A model generated the notes under the pieces. The model did not search any database. It was given only the letters and a program-made list of their open reading frames with translations, and was not told the origin of the DNA. DNA of 49,861 nt from Bacteroides sp. Lineage in GTDB: Bacteria > Bacteroidota > Bacteroidia > Bacteroidales > Bacteroidaceae. Below, in pieces: positions 25,186-33,375 of the stretch; positions within the stretch are counted from its first letter, which is position 1, and the number at the start of each line of letters is the position of its first letter. Position numbers and translations under genes: made by a program. Location: NCBI GenBank assembly GCA_021202275.1, contig JAJQDI010000006.1:1-49861 (forward strand), written 5' to 3'.

Positions 25186-26234
25186 TACAAACGGCACTTG
25201 CGGCGTATGGTATGTCGGGACAGGTATTCCATGCCCCTTTTCTGGATACGAATCCTCATTTCCGGCTTCACAGCATCGTAGAGCGCAGCAAAGAATTGTC
25301 TAAGGAGCGTTATCCCCAGACACGGATCGTACGCGGTTTCGATGCCTTGCTGGAAGATCCGGAGATTGAACTGATCGTAGTGAACACTCCCGACCATACC
25401 CACTACGACTATACCCGTCTGGCACTGGAAGCGGGCAAACATGTGGTGGTGGAAAAACCCTTTACCTCTACGACCCGGCAGGGGGAAGAACTGATCGCGC
25501 TGGCAGAGCAAAAAGGACGTATGCTGAGTGTCTATCAGAACCGTCGGTGGGATGCGGATTTCCTCACCATACAACAACTTCTTGAAACAAAAGAACTGGG
25601 ACGCCTGGTAGAATTTGAATCTACTTTCGCACGCTACCGCAATTTCATCAAGCCCGGTACCTGGAAGGAAACCGGGGAACTGGGAGGAGGGCTGACCTAC
25701 AATCTGGGTTCCCACCTGATCGATCAGGCTCTTGTGCTGTTTGGAATGCCGGAAAGTGTATACGCGGACATAGCAACTATGCGAGCAGGGGGTATGGTTG
25801 ATGATTATTTCATTATTCGTCTGAACAGGCCTGTTCAGGACCCTGAGGTAAAGATCACATTAAAAGCCAGTTATCTGATGTGTGAACCGGAACCCCGTTT
25901 TGTGCTGCATGGGACCGAGGGGTCGTATGTGAAACATGGCACAGACAAACAGGAAGCCGCTTTGCTGGAAGGACAGACACCGGATCGGCCTCACTGGGGA
26001 GAAGAGACCGAAGCCGAATGGGGCATACTTCATAAGGTAACTCCGGAGGGAAAAGAGTTTCGTACTCCCTATCCGGGAATTCCCGGGAACTATGGAGGTT
26101 TTTATGAAAATATAGCGGAACATCTCAGACGGGGAAAGCCTTTGCTGACAGATGCACGTAGCGTGATCAATGGCATTCGTATCATTGAAGCCGCTTTCCG
26201 TAGCTTCCGGGAACAGAGAACCGTGACCTTATAA
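25176..26234 (+). CDS. Gfo/Idh/MocA-family NAD(P)-dependent oxidoreductase
   Basis: A 352-residue two-domain oxidoreductase. The N-terminal Rossmann domain (about 1-125) starts AAYGMSGQVFHAPF, and the catalytic lysine lies in EKPFTST near residue 93. The C-terminal substrate domain has GGGLTYNLGSHLIDQ near 168-182. The family oxidises sugars or cyclitols; the closest pattern is that of YvaA/scyllo-inositol-type enzymes, which is only an impression. It overlaps the patatin gene and precedes a GH13 gene by 28 bp. Confidence 0.88.
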   Translation: MEVIQTALAAYGMSGQVFHAPFLDTNPHFRLHSIVERSKELSKERYPQTRIVRGFDALLEDPEIELIVVNTPDHTHYDYTRLALEAGKHVVVEKPFTSTTRQGEELIALAEQKGRMLSVYQNRRWDADFLTIQQLLETKELGRLVEFESTFARYRNFIKPGTWKETGELGGGLTYNLGSHLIDQALVLFGMPESVYADIATMRAGGMVDDYFIIRLNRPVQDPEVKITLKASYLMCEPEPRFVLHGTEGSYVKHGTDKQEAALLEGQTPDRPHWGEETEAEWGILHKVTPEGKEFRTPYPGIPGNYGGFYENIAEHLRRGKPLLTDARSVINGIRIIEAAFRSFREQRTVTL

Positions 26235-26262
26235 CATATGTATCACAGATTATACTTCTATT

Positions 26263-27957
26263 ATGGAAAACAATAAATTCGTTATTTATCAGATCTTTAC
26301 CCGCCTGTTTGGTAATTCTACTCCTGCCTGTACCTACAATGGCGACATTACCGAGAACGGTTGCGGAAAGATGAATGATATTACCAACAAAGCACTTCAG
26401 GAGATACGGAAACTGGGAACTACCCACATCTGGTATACAGGTGTGATTGAACATGCTACCCAGACCAATTATACAGCCTATGGTATCCGGAAAGACCATC
26501 CTGCGATTGTGAAAGGAAAAGCCGGATCTCCTTATGCTATCAAAGATTATTACGACATTGATCCGGACCTGGCAGTGAGTGTACCCGACCGCATGCAGGA
26601 GTTTGAAAAGCTGGTAAAACGTACCCATGACAACGGGATGAAAGTGATTATTGATTTTGTTCCCAACCACGTAGCGCGTCAGTACCATTCGGACCAGCTT
26701 CCGGATGGGGTTGCTCCCCTGGGAGGACATGACAATCCGGATTACGCGTTCAGTCCGTACAATAATTTCTACTACATACCCCATACGGAGTTGCACGGAC
26801 AATTTGATATGAAGGCCGGAGAAGCAGTTCCCTACAGGGAATACCCTGCCAGGGCCACTGGCAACGATCGCTTTGACGCATATCCGAATGTTACGGACTG
26901 GTACGAAACAGTGAAGCTGAACTACGGTGTAGATTACATGAATTGCCGCAATTGCTGCTTCTCTCCCAATCCGGATACCTGGATGAAGATGCTGGAGATC
27001 CTGCAGTTCTGGGCTTCCAAAGGGGTAGACGGATTTCGTTGTGACATGGCCGAACTGGTACCTGTAGAGTTCTGGGAATGGGTGATCCCCCGGGTAAAGG
27101 ACGACTATCCGGAACTTATTTTTATTGCGGAGATATATAATCCCGACGAGTATCGTAATTATCTCTTCCGGGGAAAATTTAACTATCTGTACGATAAGGT
27201 TGGGCTTTACGATACATTGCGCAACATTACCTGCGGCTATGATTCCGCAGCCGCGATTACCCCATGCTGGCAAAACCTGGACGGCATACAGGACAAAATG
27301 CTCAACTTCCTGGAAAATCACGATGAGCAGCGGATCGCGTCCCATTTCTTTGCCGGAAACGCGCGTAAAGCACTGCCGGCACTTATTGTATCAACCTGTA
27401 TGAATACCAATCCGGTGATGATCTATTTTGGTCAGGAGCTGGGAGAACTGGGTATGGACAATGAAGGATTCAGCGGACTGGACGGGCGTACAACGATATT
27501 TGACTATTGGAGTGTAGATTCGATCCGTCGCTGGCGCAACGAAGGTACATTTGACGGAAAGATGCTCTCGGAAGAAGAGAAGCAACTGCAACAAACTTAT
27601 CGTAAGATACTGACATTGTGCCTGGAAGAAAAAGCAATTTCCAAAGGATTGTTTTTTGATCTGATGTATGTGAACTATGAGAACTGGAAATTCAACTCTC
27701 ACAAACAGTATGCTTTTCTGCGTAAATACGAGTCTGAGCTGCTGATCGTTCTGGTGAATTTTGACCTGCAACCCGTAGAAATAGCTGTGAATCTCCCTTC
27801 TCACGCGTTTGATTTTATGAAGATCCCGCAACAGGAAACGGTAGAAGCCGTGGATCTGCTTTCCGGAAAGAAAGAGAATCTCTCTCTGTTGCCTTATAAA
27901 CCGATGGAGACAACGATCGGCAGATATGGAGGGAAGATCCTGAAAATAAATCTGTAA
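26263..27957 (+). CDS. Cytoplasmic GH13 alpha-amylase-family enzyme
   Basis: A 564-residue (beta/alpha)8 glycosidase without a signal peptide. The GH13 conserved regions are complete: DFVPNH at 131-136, DGFRCD with nucleophile D261, IAEIY with acid E290 and ENHDEQ with D354. It acts on alpha-1,4 or alpha-1,6 glucans inside the cell, so it probably degrades glycogen or imported maltodextrins. It is 50 bp before a terminator region and convergent with glgB. The subfamily and product pattern cannot be told. Confidence 0.9.
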   Translation: MENNKFVIYQIFTRLFGNSTPACTYNGDITENGCGKMNDITNKALQEIRKLGTTHIWYTGVIEHATQTNYTAYGIRKDHPAIVKGKAGSPYAIKDYYDIDPDLAVSVPDRMQEFEKLVKRTHDNGMKVIIDFVPNHVARQYHSDQLPDGVAPLGGHDNPDYAFSPYNNFYYIPHTELHGQFDMKAGEAVPYREYPARATGNDRFDAYPNVTDWYETVKLNYGVDYMNCRNCCFSPNPDTWMKMLEILQFWASKGVDGFRCDMAELVPVEFWEWVIPRVKDDYPELIFIAEIYNPDEYRNYLFRGKFNYLYDKVGLYDTLRNITCGYDSAAAITPCWQNLDGIQDKMLNFLENHDEQRIASHFFAGNARKALPALIVSTCMNTNPVMIYFGQELGELGMDNEGFSGLDGRTTIFDYWSVDSIRRWRNEGTFDGKMLSEEEKQLQQTYRKILTLCLEEKAISKGLFFDLMYVNYENWKFNSHKQYAFLRKYESELLIVLVNFDLQPVEIAVNLPSHAFDFMKIPQQETVEAVDLLSGKKENLSLLPYKPMETTIGRYGGKILKINL

Positions 27958-27972
27958 ACACGAAGCTTTGCT

Positions 27973-28063
27973 ATTTACGATGGGTCCATTTACAAATCAA
28001 CGGTTGACCCATCAGTCGAAGATCGGCGTATCCAACCAGACGGTCAGCAAAAGGATTTACGAT
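27973..28063 (+). repeat. GATTTACGATT-family repeat with the shared core
   Basis: It begins near ATTTACGATG, passes through a core of about 70 nt and ends AAGGATTTACGAT. The core agrees closely with the minus-strand copy at 9595-9656, for example GAAGATCGGCGTA followed by CCAACCAG and CGGTCAGC. It lies 15 nt after the GH13 stop. Confidence 0.7.
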
Positions 28064-28118
28064 AAAAAAATACAAGTAGTTTCGATAGTATATATTTATA
28101 CGGGCTACTGATCTAACG

Positions 28119-28157
28119 AAATCACCCTCGTTACAACAGTGTAACAAGGGTGATTTT
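28119..28157 (+). terminator. Terminator of the GH13 gene
   Basis: AAATCACCCT and AGGGTGATTT form a stem, with an inner GTTAC/GTAAC extension and five T after it. A weaker T-run on the other strand could also serve glgB, which ends at 28208. Confidence 0.85.
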
Positions 28158-28207
28158 TCATTTGGGGAACACTTCAGACCTTCCTGTATGGATTTGTATC
28201 GGTTGTA

Positions 28208-30220
28208 CTACTCGGTTTTACGGAGTACCACAGCCGTACGGGCGGGAATGTATAGTTTGAGCCATTCTTTCTTTTCCTTTGCGTACAAGGGATCGGGAAT
28301 CGTGAAATGTTTCACTGTATCATCCGTGAGCCCGTTTCCACCATAGAGTACATTGTCTGTATTCAGTATGGCTTCGTATGTGCCAGGAGCCACCAGGAAT
28401 CCGTAATCGGTAAATGACCGGACCGGATTGAAGTTGAAGACAAACAGCAGATTCCCTCTTTCATAGGCCATGACCTGATCTCCGTCGTTGTGCCAGATCT
28501 CCTGTACCGGAGTTGCCTGGAAATTTTTCTCGCTCTTGATCACCCGTAGCATGGCAGCATCAAAATCTCCCAGGTAGTGGAAGGTAAGGTTCTGATTGTC
28601 GAGCAGGTCCCATTGACGACGCGCGTATTTATGTGACCAGCCATTGCCTTCCCGGGGAAAATCGATCCATTCCGGATGTCCGAATTCATTACCCATGTAA
28701 TTCAGATACCCGCCGTTGATCGTAGAGGCTGTTACCAGACGGATCATCTTGTGCAGAGCAATTCCCCGGTGTACAATATAGTTCTCATCTCCCTTCTGCA
28801 TGTGCCAATACATATCGGCATCTATCAGACGGAAAATGATCGTTTTGTCTCCAACCAGGGCCTGATCGTGACTTTCCGCGTAAGAGATGGTTTTTTCATC
28901 TTTTCTGCGATTGGTCACTTCCCACAAAATGCTGGAAGGTTTCCAGTCTTCATCGATCTTCTCCTTGATGATCTTGATCCAATAGTCAGGAATATTCATT
29001 GCCATCCGATAGTCGAAGCCATATCCTCCCTCTTTCACGGGAGCAGCCAGACCGGGCATACCCGATACCTCTTCGGCAATGGTTATGGCATGCGGATTCA
29101 CCTGATGGATCACGTCATTGGCCAGGGTCAGGTAACAGATCGCGTTGTCGTCCTGATGTCCGTTGTAATAATCGCCATAAGACAGGAAAGCCTCTCCCAG
29201 TCCGTGACTGTAATAGAGCATAGAGGTTACACCGTCGAAGCGGAAACCATCGAATTTGTACTCTTCCAACCAGTATTTGCAGTTGGAGAGCAGGAAATGG
29301 ATCACCTCATTCTTGCCATAATCGAAACACAGAGAATCCCATGCCGGATGCTCGCGCCTTGCCCCGGGATAGAAGTACTGATCCGGATCTCCGGCGAAAT
29401 TGCCCAGCCCTTCTACCTCGTTCTTCACCGCGTGAGAGTGTACAATGTCCATGATGACAGTAATTCCCATTTCATGAGCGGTGTCGATCAGCTCCTTCAA
29501 TTCTTCCGGCGTACCGAAACGCGAGGAGGCCGCGAAGAAACTGGATACGTGATAGCCAAAACTTCCGTAATAGGGATGCTCCTGAATAGCCATGATCTGT
29601 ATACAGTTGTAACCGGCCTTCGCGATACGGGGCAGTATTTTTTCCCGGAACTCTGTATACGTACCTACCTTTTCCTCCTGTTGAGCCATGCCTATGTGAC
29701 ATTCGTAGATAAGCAACGGATCGGTATGAGGTTTGTAGTTCTTCTTCTTAAATACATACGGCTTGTCCGGGCTCCATACCTGCGCGGAGAATATCTTGGT
29801 ATGCTCATCCTGGACCACGCGTGTAGCCCAGGCAGGAATACGTTCGCCTTCTCCTCCTTCCCATCTGACGATCAGTTTGTACAGATCTCCGTGATGGATA
29901 GCTGTCGGCGGAAGGTCTATTTCCCACTTTCCGTCTTCCAGGCGTGTGAGCGCGTATTCTTTTTTTATCTCCCAGTCATTGAATGTACCGATCAGGTAGA
30001 TTTCCGTAGCATGAGGTGCCCATTCACGGAAGGTCCATCCGGTCTTCGTGCGGTGCATCCCGAAATAAAGATAGCCCGATGCGAAATCACTTAATGTGAT
30101 TTTACCTCCCCCGGTGAGTTCTGCTTCTTTGTCAAGTACGTGCTGATGACGACCGTTGATCGCAGTTTCAAATGGTTTCAGCAACGGATCATTCTGGATA
30201 AGTTTCAGAGTTTTTCCCAT
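28208..30220 (-). CDS. glgB: 1,4-alpha-glucan branching enzyme
   Basis: A 670-residue GH13 enzyme that makes alpha-1,6 branches in glycogen. A CBM48-like domain (about 45-150, GWTFREWAPHATEIYLIGTF) precedes the catalytic barrel: DIVHSHAVKN near 258, DGFRFDGVTSM with nucleophile D329, IAEEVSG with E383 and ESHDQALVG. The motif style is that of the eukaryote-like GH13_8 branching enzymes rather than the classical bacterial GlgB (GH13_9). It starts 18 nt after the YhcH stop in an operon with DUF2461. No glgA or glgC is in view. The frame on the opposite strand (28676-30094) is a shadow. Confidence 0.93.
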   Translation of the reverse strand: MGKTLKLIQNDPLLKPFETAINGRHQHVLDKEAELTGGGKITLSDFASGYLYFGMHRTKTGWTFREWAPHATEIYLIGTFNDWEIKKEYALTRLEDGKWEIDLPPTAIHHGDLYKLIVRWEGGEGERIPAWATRVVQDEHTKIFSAQVWSPDKPYVFKKKNYKPHTDPLLIYECHIGMAQQEEKVGTYTEFREKILPRIAKAGYNCIQIMAIQEHPYYGSFGYHVSSFFAASSRFGTPEELKELIDTAHEMGITVIMDIVHSHAVKNEVEGLGNFAGDPDQYFYPGARREHPAWDSLCFDYGKNEVIHFLLSNCKYWLEEYKFDGFRFDGVTSMLYYSHGLGEAFLSYGDYYNGHQDDNAICYLTLANDVIHQVNPHAITIAEEVSGMPGLAAPVKEGGYGFDYRMAMNIPDYWIKIIKEKIDEDWKPSSILWEVTNRRKDEKTISYAESHDQALVGDKTIIFRLIDADMYWHMQKGDENYIVHRGIALHKMIRLVTASTINGGYLNYMGNEFGHPEWIDFPREGNGWSHKYARRQWDLLDNQNLTFHYLGDFDAAMLRVIKSEKNFQATPVQEIWHNDGDQVMAYERGNLLFVFNFNPVRSFTDYGFLVAPGTYEAILNTDNVLYGGNGLTDDTVKHFTIPDPLYAKEKKEWLKLYIPARTAVVLRKTE

Positions 30221-30238
30221 GTATGCAGGTTTATTTCT

Positions 30239-30685
30239 TTATGCTTTTACTTTAACCACAATCTTCTTTACTCCTGTGGGAGTAATACCCGGCGCATGTC
30301 CATCCTGGGGGAAGAAGATGGCAAACATACCCGGCTTCACAGTGATATAATCCTGTGCGAGTCCTTCAAAGAAAGTAATATCTTTTTCCGGATTGTAAGG
30401 AGCATCTGCCGGCAGACAATCTTTTCCGGTGGTATAGCCCATTACCTCTTCTCCGGAGAGAGGGATCTGTATATCGATAAATTCATTATGGGTTTCGAGC
30501 TTAGCCTGTTCTTTCGTTTTTGGCGAAGTCTGAGAAACATTCACTACCAGATCTCTGGCTTTGAGTTCAATCTTTCCGATTTCCAGCGTGTTCAGATCGG
30601 TCGATGTCAAAAAATCAATGGCTTCCTGAAACAAGGGGTTCAGTGAGGCGTAATTCCCCAGATGTTCTAATGTATCTACTACCAT
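30239..30685 (-). CDS. YhcH/YjgK/YiaL family protein
   Basis: A 148-residue single-domain cupin-like protein of the family that includes EbgC and NanQ, some members of which help sugar anomerisation or sialic acid use. Conserved residues include H67 in LETHNEFIDIQ and the segment FPQDGHAPGI near 125. No signal peptide. It lies between DUF2461 and glgB in one operon, so a role in intracellular sugar handling is plausible; the substrate is unknown. Confidence 0.88.
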   Translation of the reverse strand: MVVDTLEHLGNYASLNPLFQEAIDFLTSTDLNTLEIGKIELKARDLVVNVSQTSPKTKEQAKLETHNEFIDIQIPLSGEEVMGYTTGKDCLPADAPYNPEKDITFFEGLAQDYITVKPGMFAIFFPQDGHAPGITPTGVKKIVVKVKA

Positions 30686-30711
30686 AATCCTGTTATTTTA
30701 AGTTATATATT

Positions 30712-31377
30712 TTATTCATAGTCGTCAATCGTATAGTTCAGAAAGTCAGCAAACCGTTTGAACTGCCGGAAGATCTCTCCGATCTGGTCGGGAGCATTGT
30801 CCGCGGAGAAAAAGTCGTCAGAGACGTGGCAATCACAAACAAATTGTCTGCATTTGAGGTAATCGATATAAGGAAAATCCTTAGGAAACCCTTTCAGAGC
30901 TGTTTTGATCGGGTCCTCTCCTACGGTAGGAAAGAATTTCTTAAACGCCGGATCTTCAACAATAGAAATATATTCTTCAATGTTGTCATATATAGATTGG
31001 CGCACGGCTTTCAGAATATGGGGAGGCAAACACAGGCTTCCTCCGGCCAGCATACAATTGCCGGGTTCGATATGTACATAATACCCACAGTGATTGGATT
31101 TTTTTCCTTTCGCGTTGATATACCCGCCAAAATGGGTCTTATAGGGTGTCTTATCCTGTGAAAAACGCAGATCCCTGTGGATACGATAGGTACAATCACG
31201 GGCTTCGATACCGCGGACAGATTTATCAAAAAAGGAAATACGGGTTATGATCTCAGTGAGTACATTCTCAAACTCCAGACAGGCGGCTTTATATTCGTCT
31301 TTATGAGCATGAAACCAGTCGCGATTATTATGAGTTTGAATATCACGAAGAAACTGAAAGACTTTGCTGACGTTCAT
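30712..31377 (-). CDS. DUF2461 family protein
   Basis: A 221-residue cytoplasmic protein of the DUF2461/TIGR02453 family, with FLRDIQTHNNRDWFHAHKDEY near the start and the central TYRIHRDLRFSQDKTPYKTHF. The function is unknown. A frame open from 31446 adds 23 residues, but the -7 element at 31404-31411 lies in that part, so the ATG at 31377 is used. It is the first gene of a probable operon with YhcH (26-nt gap) and glgB. Confidence 0.85.
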   Translation of the reverse strand: MNVSKVFQFLRDIQTHNNRDWFHAHKDEYKAACLEFENVLTEIITRISFFDKSVRGIEARDCTYRIHRDLRFSQDKTPYKTHFGGYINAKGKKSNHCGYYVHIEPGNCMLAGGSLCLPPHILKAVRQSIYDNIEEYISIVEDPAFKKFFPTVGEDPIKTALKGFPKDFPYIDYLKCRQFVCDCHVSDDFFSADNAPDQIGEIFRQFKRFADFLNYTIDDYE

Positions 31378-31403
31378 TGCAGATACATTCTGTTTTAACC
31401 TTA

Positions 31404-31411
31404 CAAACATA
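31404..31411 (-). promoter_or_regulatory. Promoter -7 element of the DUF2461-yhcH-glgB operon
   Basis: On the minus strand TATGTTTG fits TAnnTTTG, 26 bp before the ATG at 31377. Confidence 0.55.
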
Positions 31412-31449
31412 CAAAATAATTTGTTATAAAACATAAAATGCCCCATTAA

Positions 31450-31481
31450 AAAAGCACCGGTTCGGCCGAACCGGTGCTTTT
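31450..31481. terminator. Perfect bidirectional terminator hairpin
   Basis: A 32-bp perfect palindrome: AAAAGCACCGGTTCGG at 31450-31465 and its complement at 31466-31481, with T-runs on both strands. It stands in front of the DUF2461 promoter and may insulate it from leftward transcription. Confidence 0.85.
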
Positions 31482-31492
31482 ACACATTTATC

Positions 31493-31517
31493 AAAAAAAA
31501 CAGACGCTTCTGTCTTT
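31493..31517 (-). terminator. Second minus-strand terminator
   Basis: On the minus strand GACAGA and TCTGTT pair around AGCG, followed by a run of eight T (31493-31500). It lies between the galE terminator and the perfect palindrome, so a short minus-strand transcript may end here. Confidence 0.65.
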
Positions 31518-31787
31518 GATGTACTTACTTGTCACAAGCGGGTACAATCCCTTTAATTAATCTTATATCTAATACTATGAAAAACACACCATTATAACAA
31601 AACAGAACAAGGAAAGTTCATTTCATCAGGATTTTATTCTTTTCAGACAAAGGAAAGACAGGATAGGTAGCAAGATTTTTTGAAAGGACAGGTTCCTATA
31701 TTTTCTCAATATGAAAGGTCATATAGAGAAAATATCCCGGATTTTGTTTCTTTTCCGTATTCCGCCCCGGGCGTTTCCGCGAAGTAT
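31518..31787. other. Intergenic stretch between two minus-strand terminators
   Basis: A 270-bp gap that holds no convincing protein. It is bounded on the right by the galE terminator and on the left by another minus-strand terminator, an arrangement that could enclose a small RNA. No promoter consensus for such an RNA is seen within it. Confidence 0.35.
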
Positions 31788-31821
31788 AAAAAACGGTACC
31801 TCGACTCGCGTCGAAGTACCG
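31788..31821 (-). terminator. Terminator of galE
   Basis: On the minus strand CGGTACTTCGAC and GTCGAGGTACCG form a 12-bp stem with a GCGA loop and six T. One pair is a G-U wobble only on this strand, so it acts on minus-strand RNA. It is about 190 bp after the galE stop. Confidence 0.85.
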
Positions 31822-32008
31822 CTACAACACAAACACAAAATAAAACACGACAAAACTACTATGCAATCTTACCTGTCTATGCCGGGGAGGCATACGTACT
31901 ACTTTACGAATATTCACATACGCATAAACAGTTCAGGCTGATTTACAAGATATAAACAAATGTCAAAAAACATTTGTTCAGTCGTTTTTTATTAATAAAT
32001 GTTAATTA

Positions 32009-33043
32009 CTATTGAATGCCTCTTTCACGCAGTTTGAGCTGCCAGTTCCAGGCAGATCTCAGCGTATCTTCCAGGGTAGATCCGGCTTTCCAGCCCAGTT
32101 CGTTGTTGGCGTATTCCGGATCGGCCCATACTTTTTCGATGTCACCCGCGCGCCTGCCTACGATCTGGTAGTTTAGTTTCACACCCGTGGCACTTTCAAA
32201 CGCGTGGATAAGTTCCAGTACAGACAATCCTTTGCCGGTACCTATATTAAACACTTCAACAGGTTGTTTTTGTTTATCCCACAAGATACGCTCGATGGCG
32301 ATCACATGTGCTTTGGCCAGATCTACGACATTGATAAAGTCGCGGATGCACGATCCGTCCGGTGTATCGTAGTCATCTCCGAATACACTCAGTTTTTCAC
32401 GAATGCCTATGGCTGTCTGTGTCAGATAAGGGATGAGATTTTGTGGTACACCGTTGGGCAACTCTCCCAGCAGGGTAGACGGATGAGCGCCGATCGGATT
32501 GAAGTATCGCAACAGGATCGCTTGTATGGGAGATCCGGAAGCTACTGTATCGCGGATGATCTCTTCGTTGATCTGTTTGGTGTTGCCATAGGGAGATTCT
32601 GCTTTCTTCACCGGAGCGTTTTCTGTTACCGGGAGTTCGTCCGGCTGGCCATAGACCGTACAGGACGAGGAGAAAACCATCCCTTTCACTCCATACTTAG
32701 GCATCAGTTCCAACAGGTTGATCAGAGAGACCAGGTTGTTGCGATAGTACAACAGCGGTTTTTCTACAGACTCACCTACCGCCTTACTGGCTGCGAAATG
32801 AATAATGGCTTTGATATCCGTATGTTTCCGGAACAAGTTATCCAGCCCTTCCATATCCAGGCAATCCAGTTTTTCGAAGATCGGCCGGACCCCTGAGACT
32901 TTTTCTATGTTATCTACAACATCGGCACTCGAATTGGAGAGATTGTCTATGATCACTACTTCATAGCCACTGTTTTGCAATTCAACAACCGTATGCGAAC
33001 CGATATATCCGGTTCCGCCGGTCACGAGGATCTTTTCTTTCAT
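32009..33043 (-). CDS. galE: UDP-glucose 4-epimerase
   Basis: A 344-residue extended short-chain dehydrogenase that interconverts UDP-glucose and UDP-galactose with bound NAD. The N-terminus has GGTGYIGSH at 8-16. The catalytic residues are the serine of SSSCTVYG near 125-132 and the Y-x-x-x-K of SPYGNTKQ near 149-156. The C-terminal part carries the UDP-binding GRRAGDIEKVWAD. It is monocistronic, with its own promoter and terminator. Confidence 0.95.
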   Translation of the reverse strand: MKEKILVTGGTGYIGSHTVVELQNSGYEVVIIDNLSNSSADVVDNIEKVSGVRPIFEKLDCLDMEGLDNLFRKHTDIKAIIHFAASKAVGESVEKPLLYYRNNLVSLINLLELMPKYGVKGMVFSSSCTVYGQPDELPVTENAPVKKAESPYGNTKQINEEIIRDTVASGSPIQAILLRYFNPIGAHPSTLLGELPNGVPQNLIPYLTQTAIGIREKLSVFGDDYDTPDGSCIRDFINVVDLAKAHVIAIERILWDKQKQPVEVFNIGTGKGLSVLELIHAFESATGVKLNYQIVGRRAGDIEKVWADPEYANNELGWKAGSTLEDTLRSAWNWQLKLRERGIQ

Positions 33044-33082
33044 AAGATGTCTTTATTAGTGGTAGGTTATCATTTATCGGTA

Positions 33083-33090
33083 CAAAAATA
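33083..33090 (-). promoter_or_regulatory. Promoter -7 element of galE
   Basis: On the minus strand TATTTTTG fits TAnnTTTG, 39 bp before the ATG at 33043. Confidence 0.55.
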
Positions 33091-33125
33091 GAGAAATAAA
33101 TTCAGAAAACAGTAAAGACAACAAA

Positions 33126-33375
33126 GGGATTTACGATTGAAATTACTGTGTTATTTACAATTGGAATGACAATGTTCTGATAATCGATATCATCTACCTG
33201 TAGAGACACACGGCGTGTGTCTCCGCGATATACATATTCCTTTTCTTATATGTTCTTATGTTCTTCTGTCTGTTTATATCTATTTATCAGACATAAGAAT
33301 ATAAGAACAAAAGAGAAAACCTGTCCAATCCAACAAAAGTAATTTCAATCGTAAATCCGTCAATCGTAAATCCCT
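33126..33375. repeat. Foldback element with nested palindromes (GATTTACGATT family)
   Basis: The left arm GGGATTTACGATTGAAATTA (33126-33145) continues to 33147 and is matched by its exact reverse complement at 33338-33358. A further unit fills 33359-33375, directly against the TGA of the flavin oxidoreductase gene. Inside lie a copy of the CTGTAGAGACG palindrome (33198-33227) and an imperfect inverted repeat rich in TTCTTAT (about 33240-33310). It fills nearly the whole gap. Confidence 0.75.
33198..33227. repeat. CTGTAGAGAC palindrome, internal copy 1
   Basis: CTGTAGAGACACACGGCG then the reverse complement GTGTGTCTC. The right arm is slightly decayed relative to the full copy at 41741-41771. 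It lies inside the foldback element. Confidence 0.7.

Noticed and set aside
26182..27345. A 387-codon open frame opposite the GH13 gene
   Set aside because: It is a shadow of the coding strand, which has all GH13 catalytic regions.
28676..30094. A 472-codon open frame opposite glgB
   Set aside because: It lies wholly antisense to a clear branching-enzyme gene with complete catalytic motifs and shows no protein-family pattern itself.
31680..31955. A 91-residue open frame between DUF2461 and galE
   Set aside because: It reads across the galE terminator on the opposite strand and has low-complexity, non-protein-like composition.
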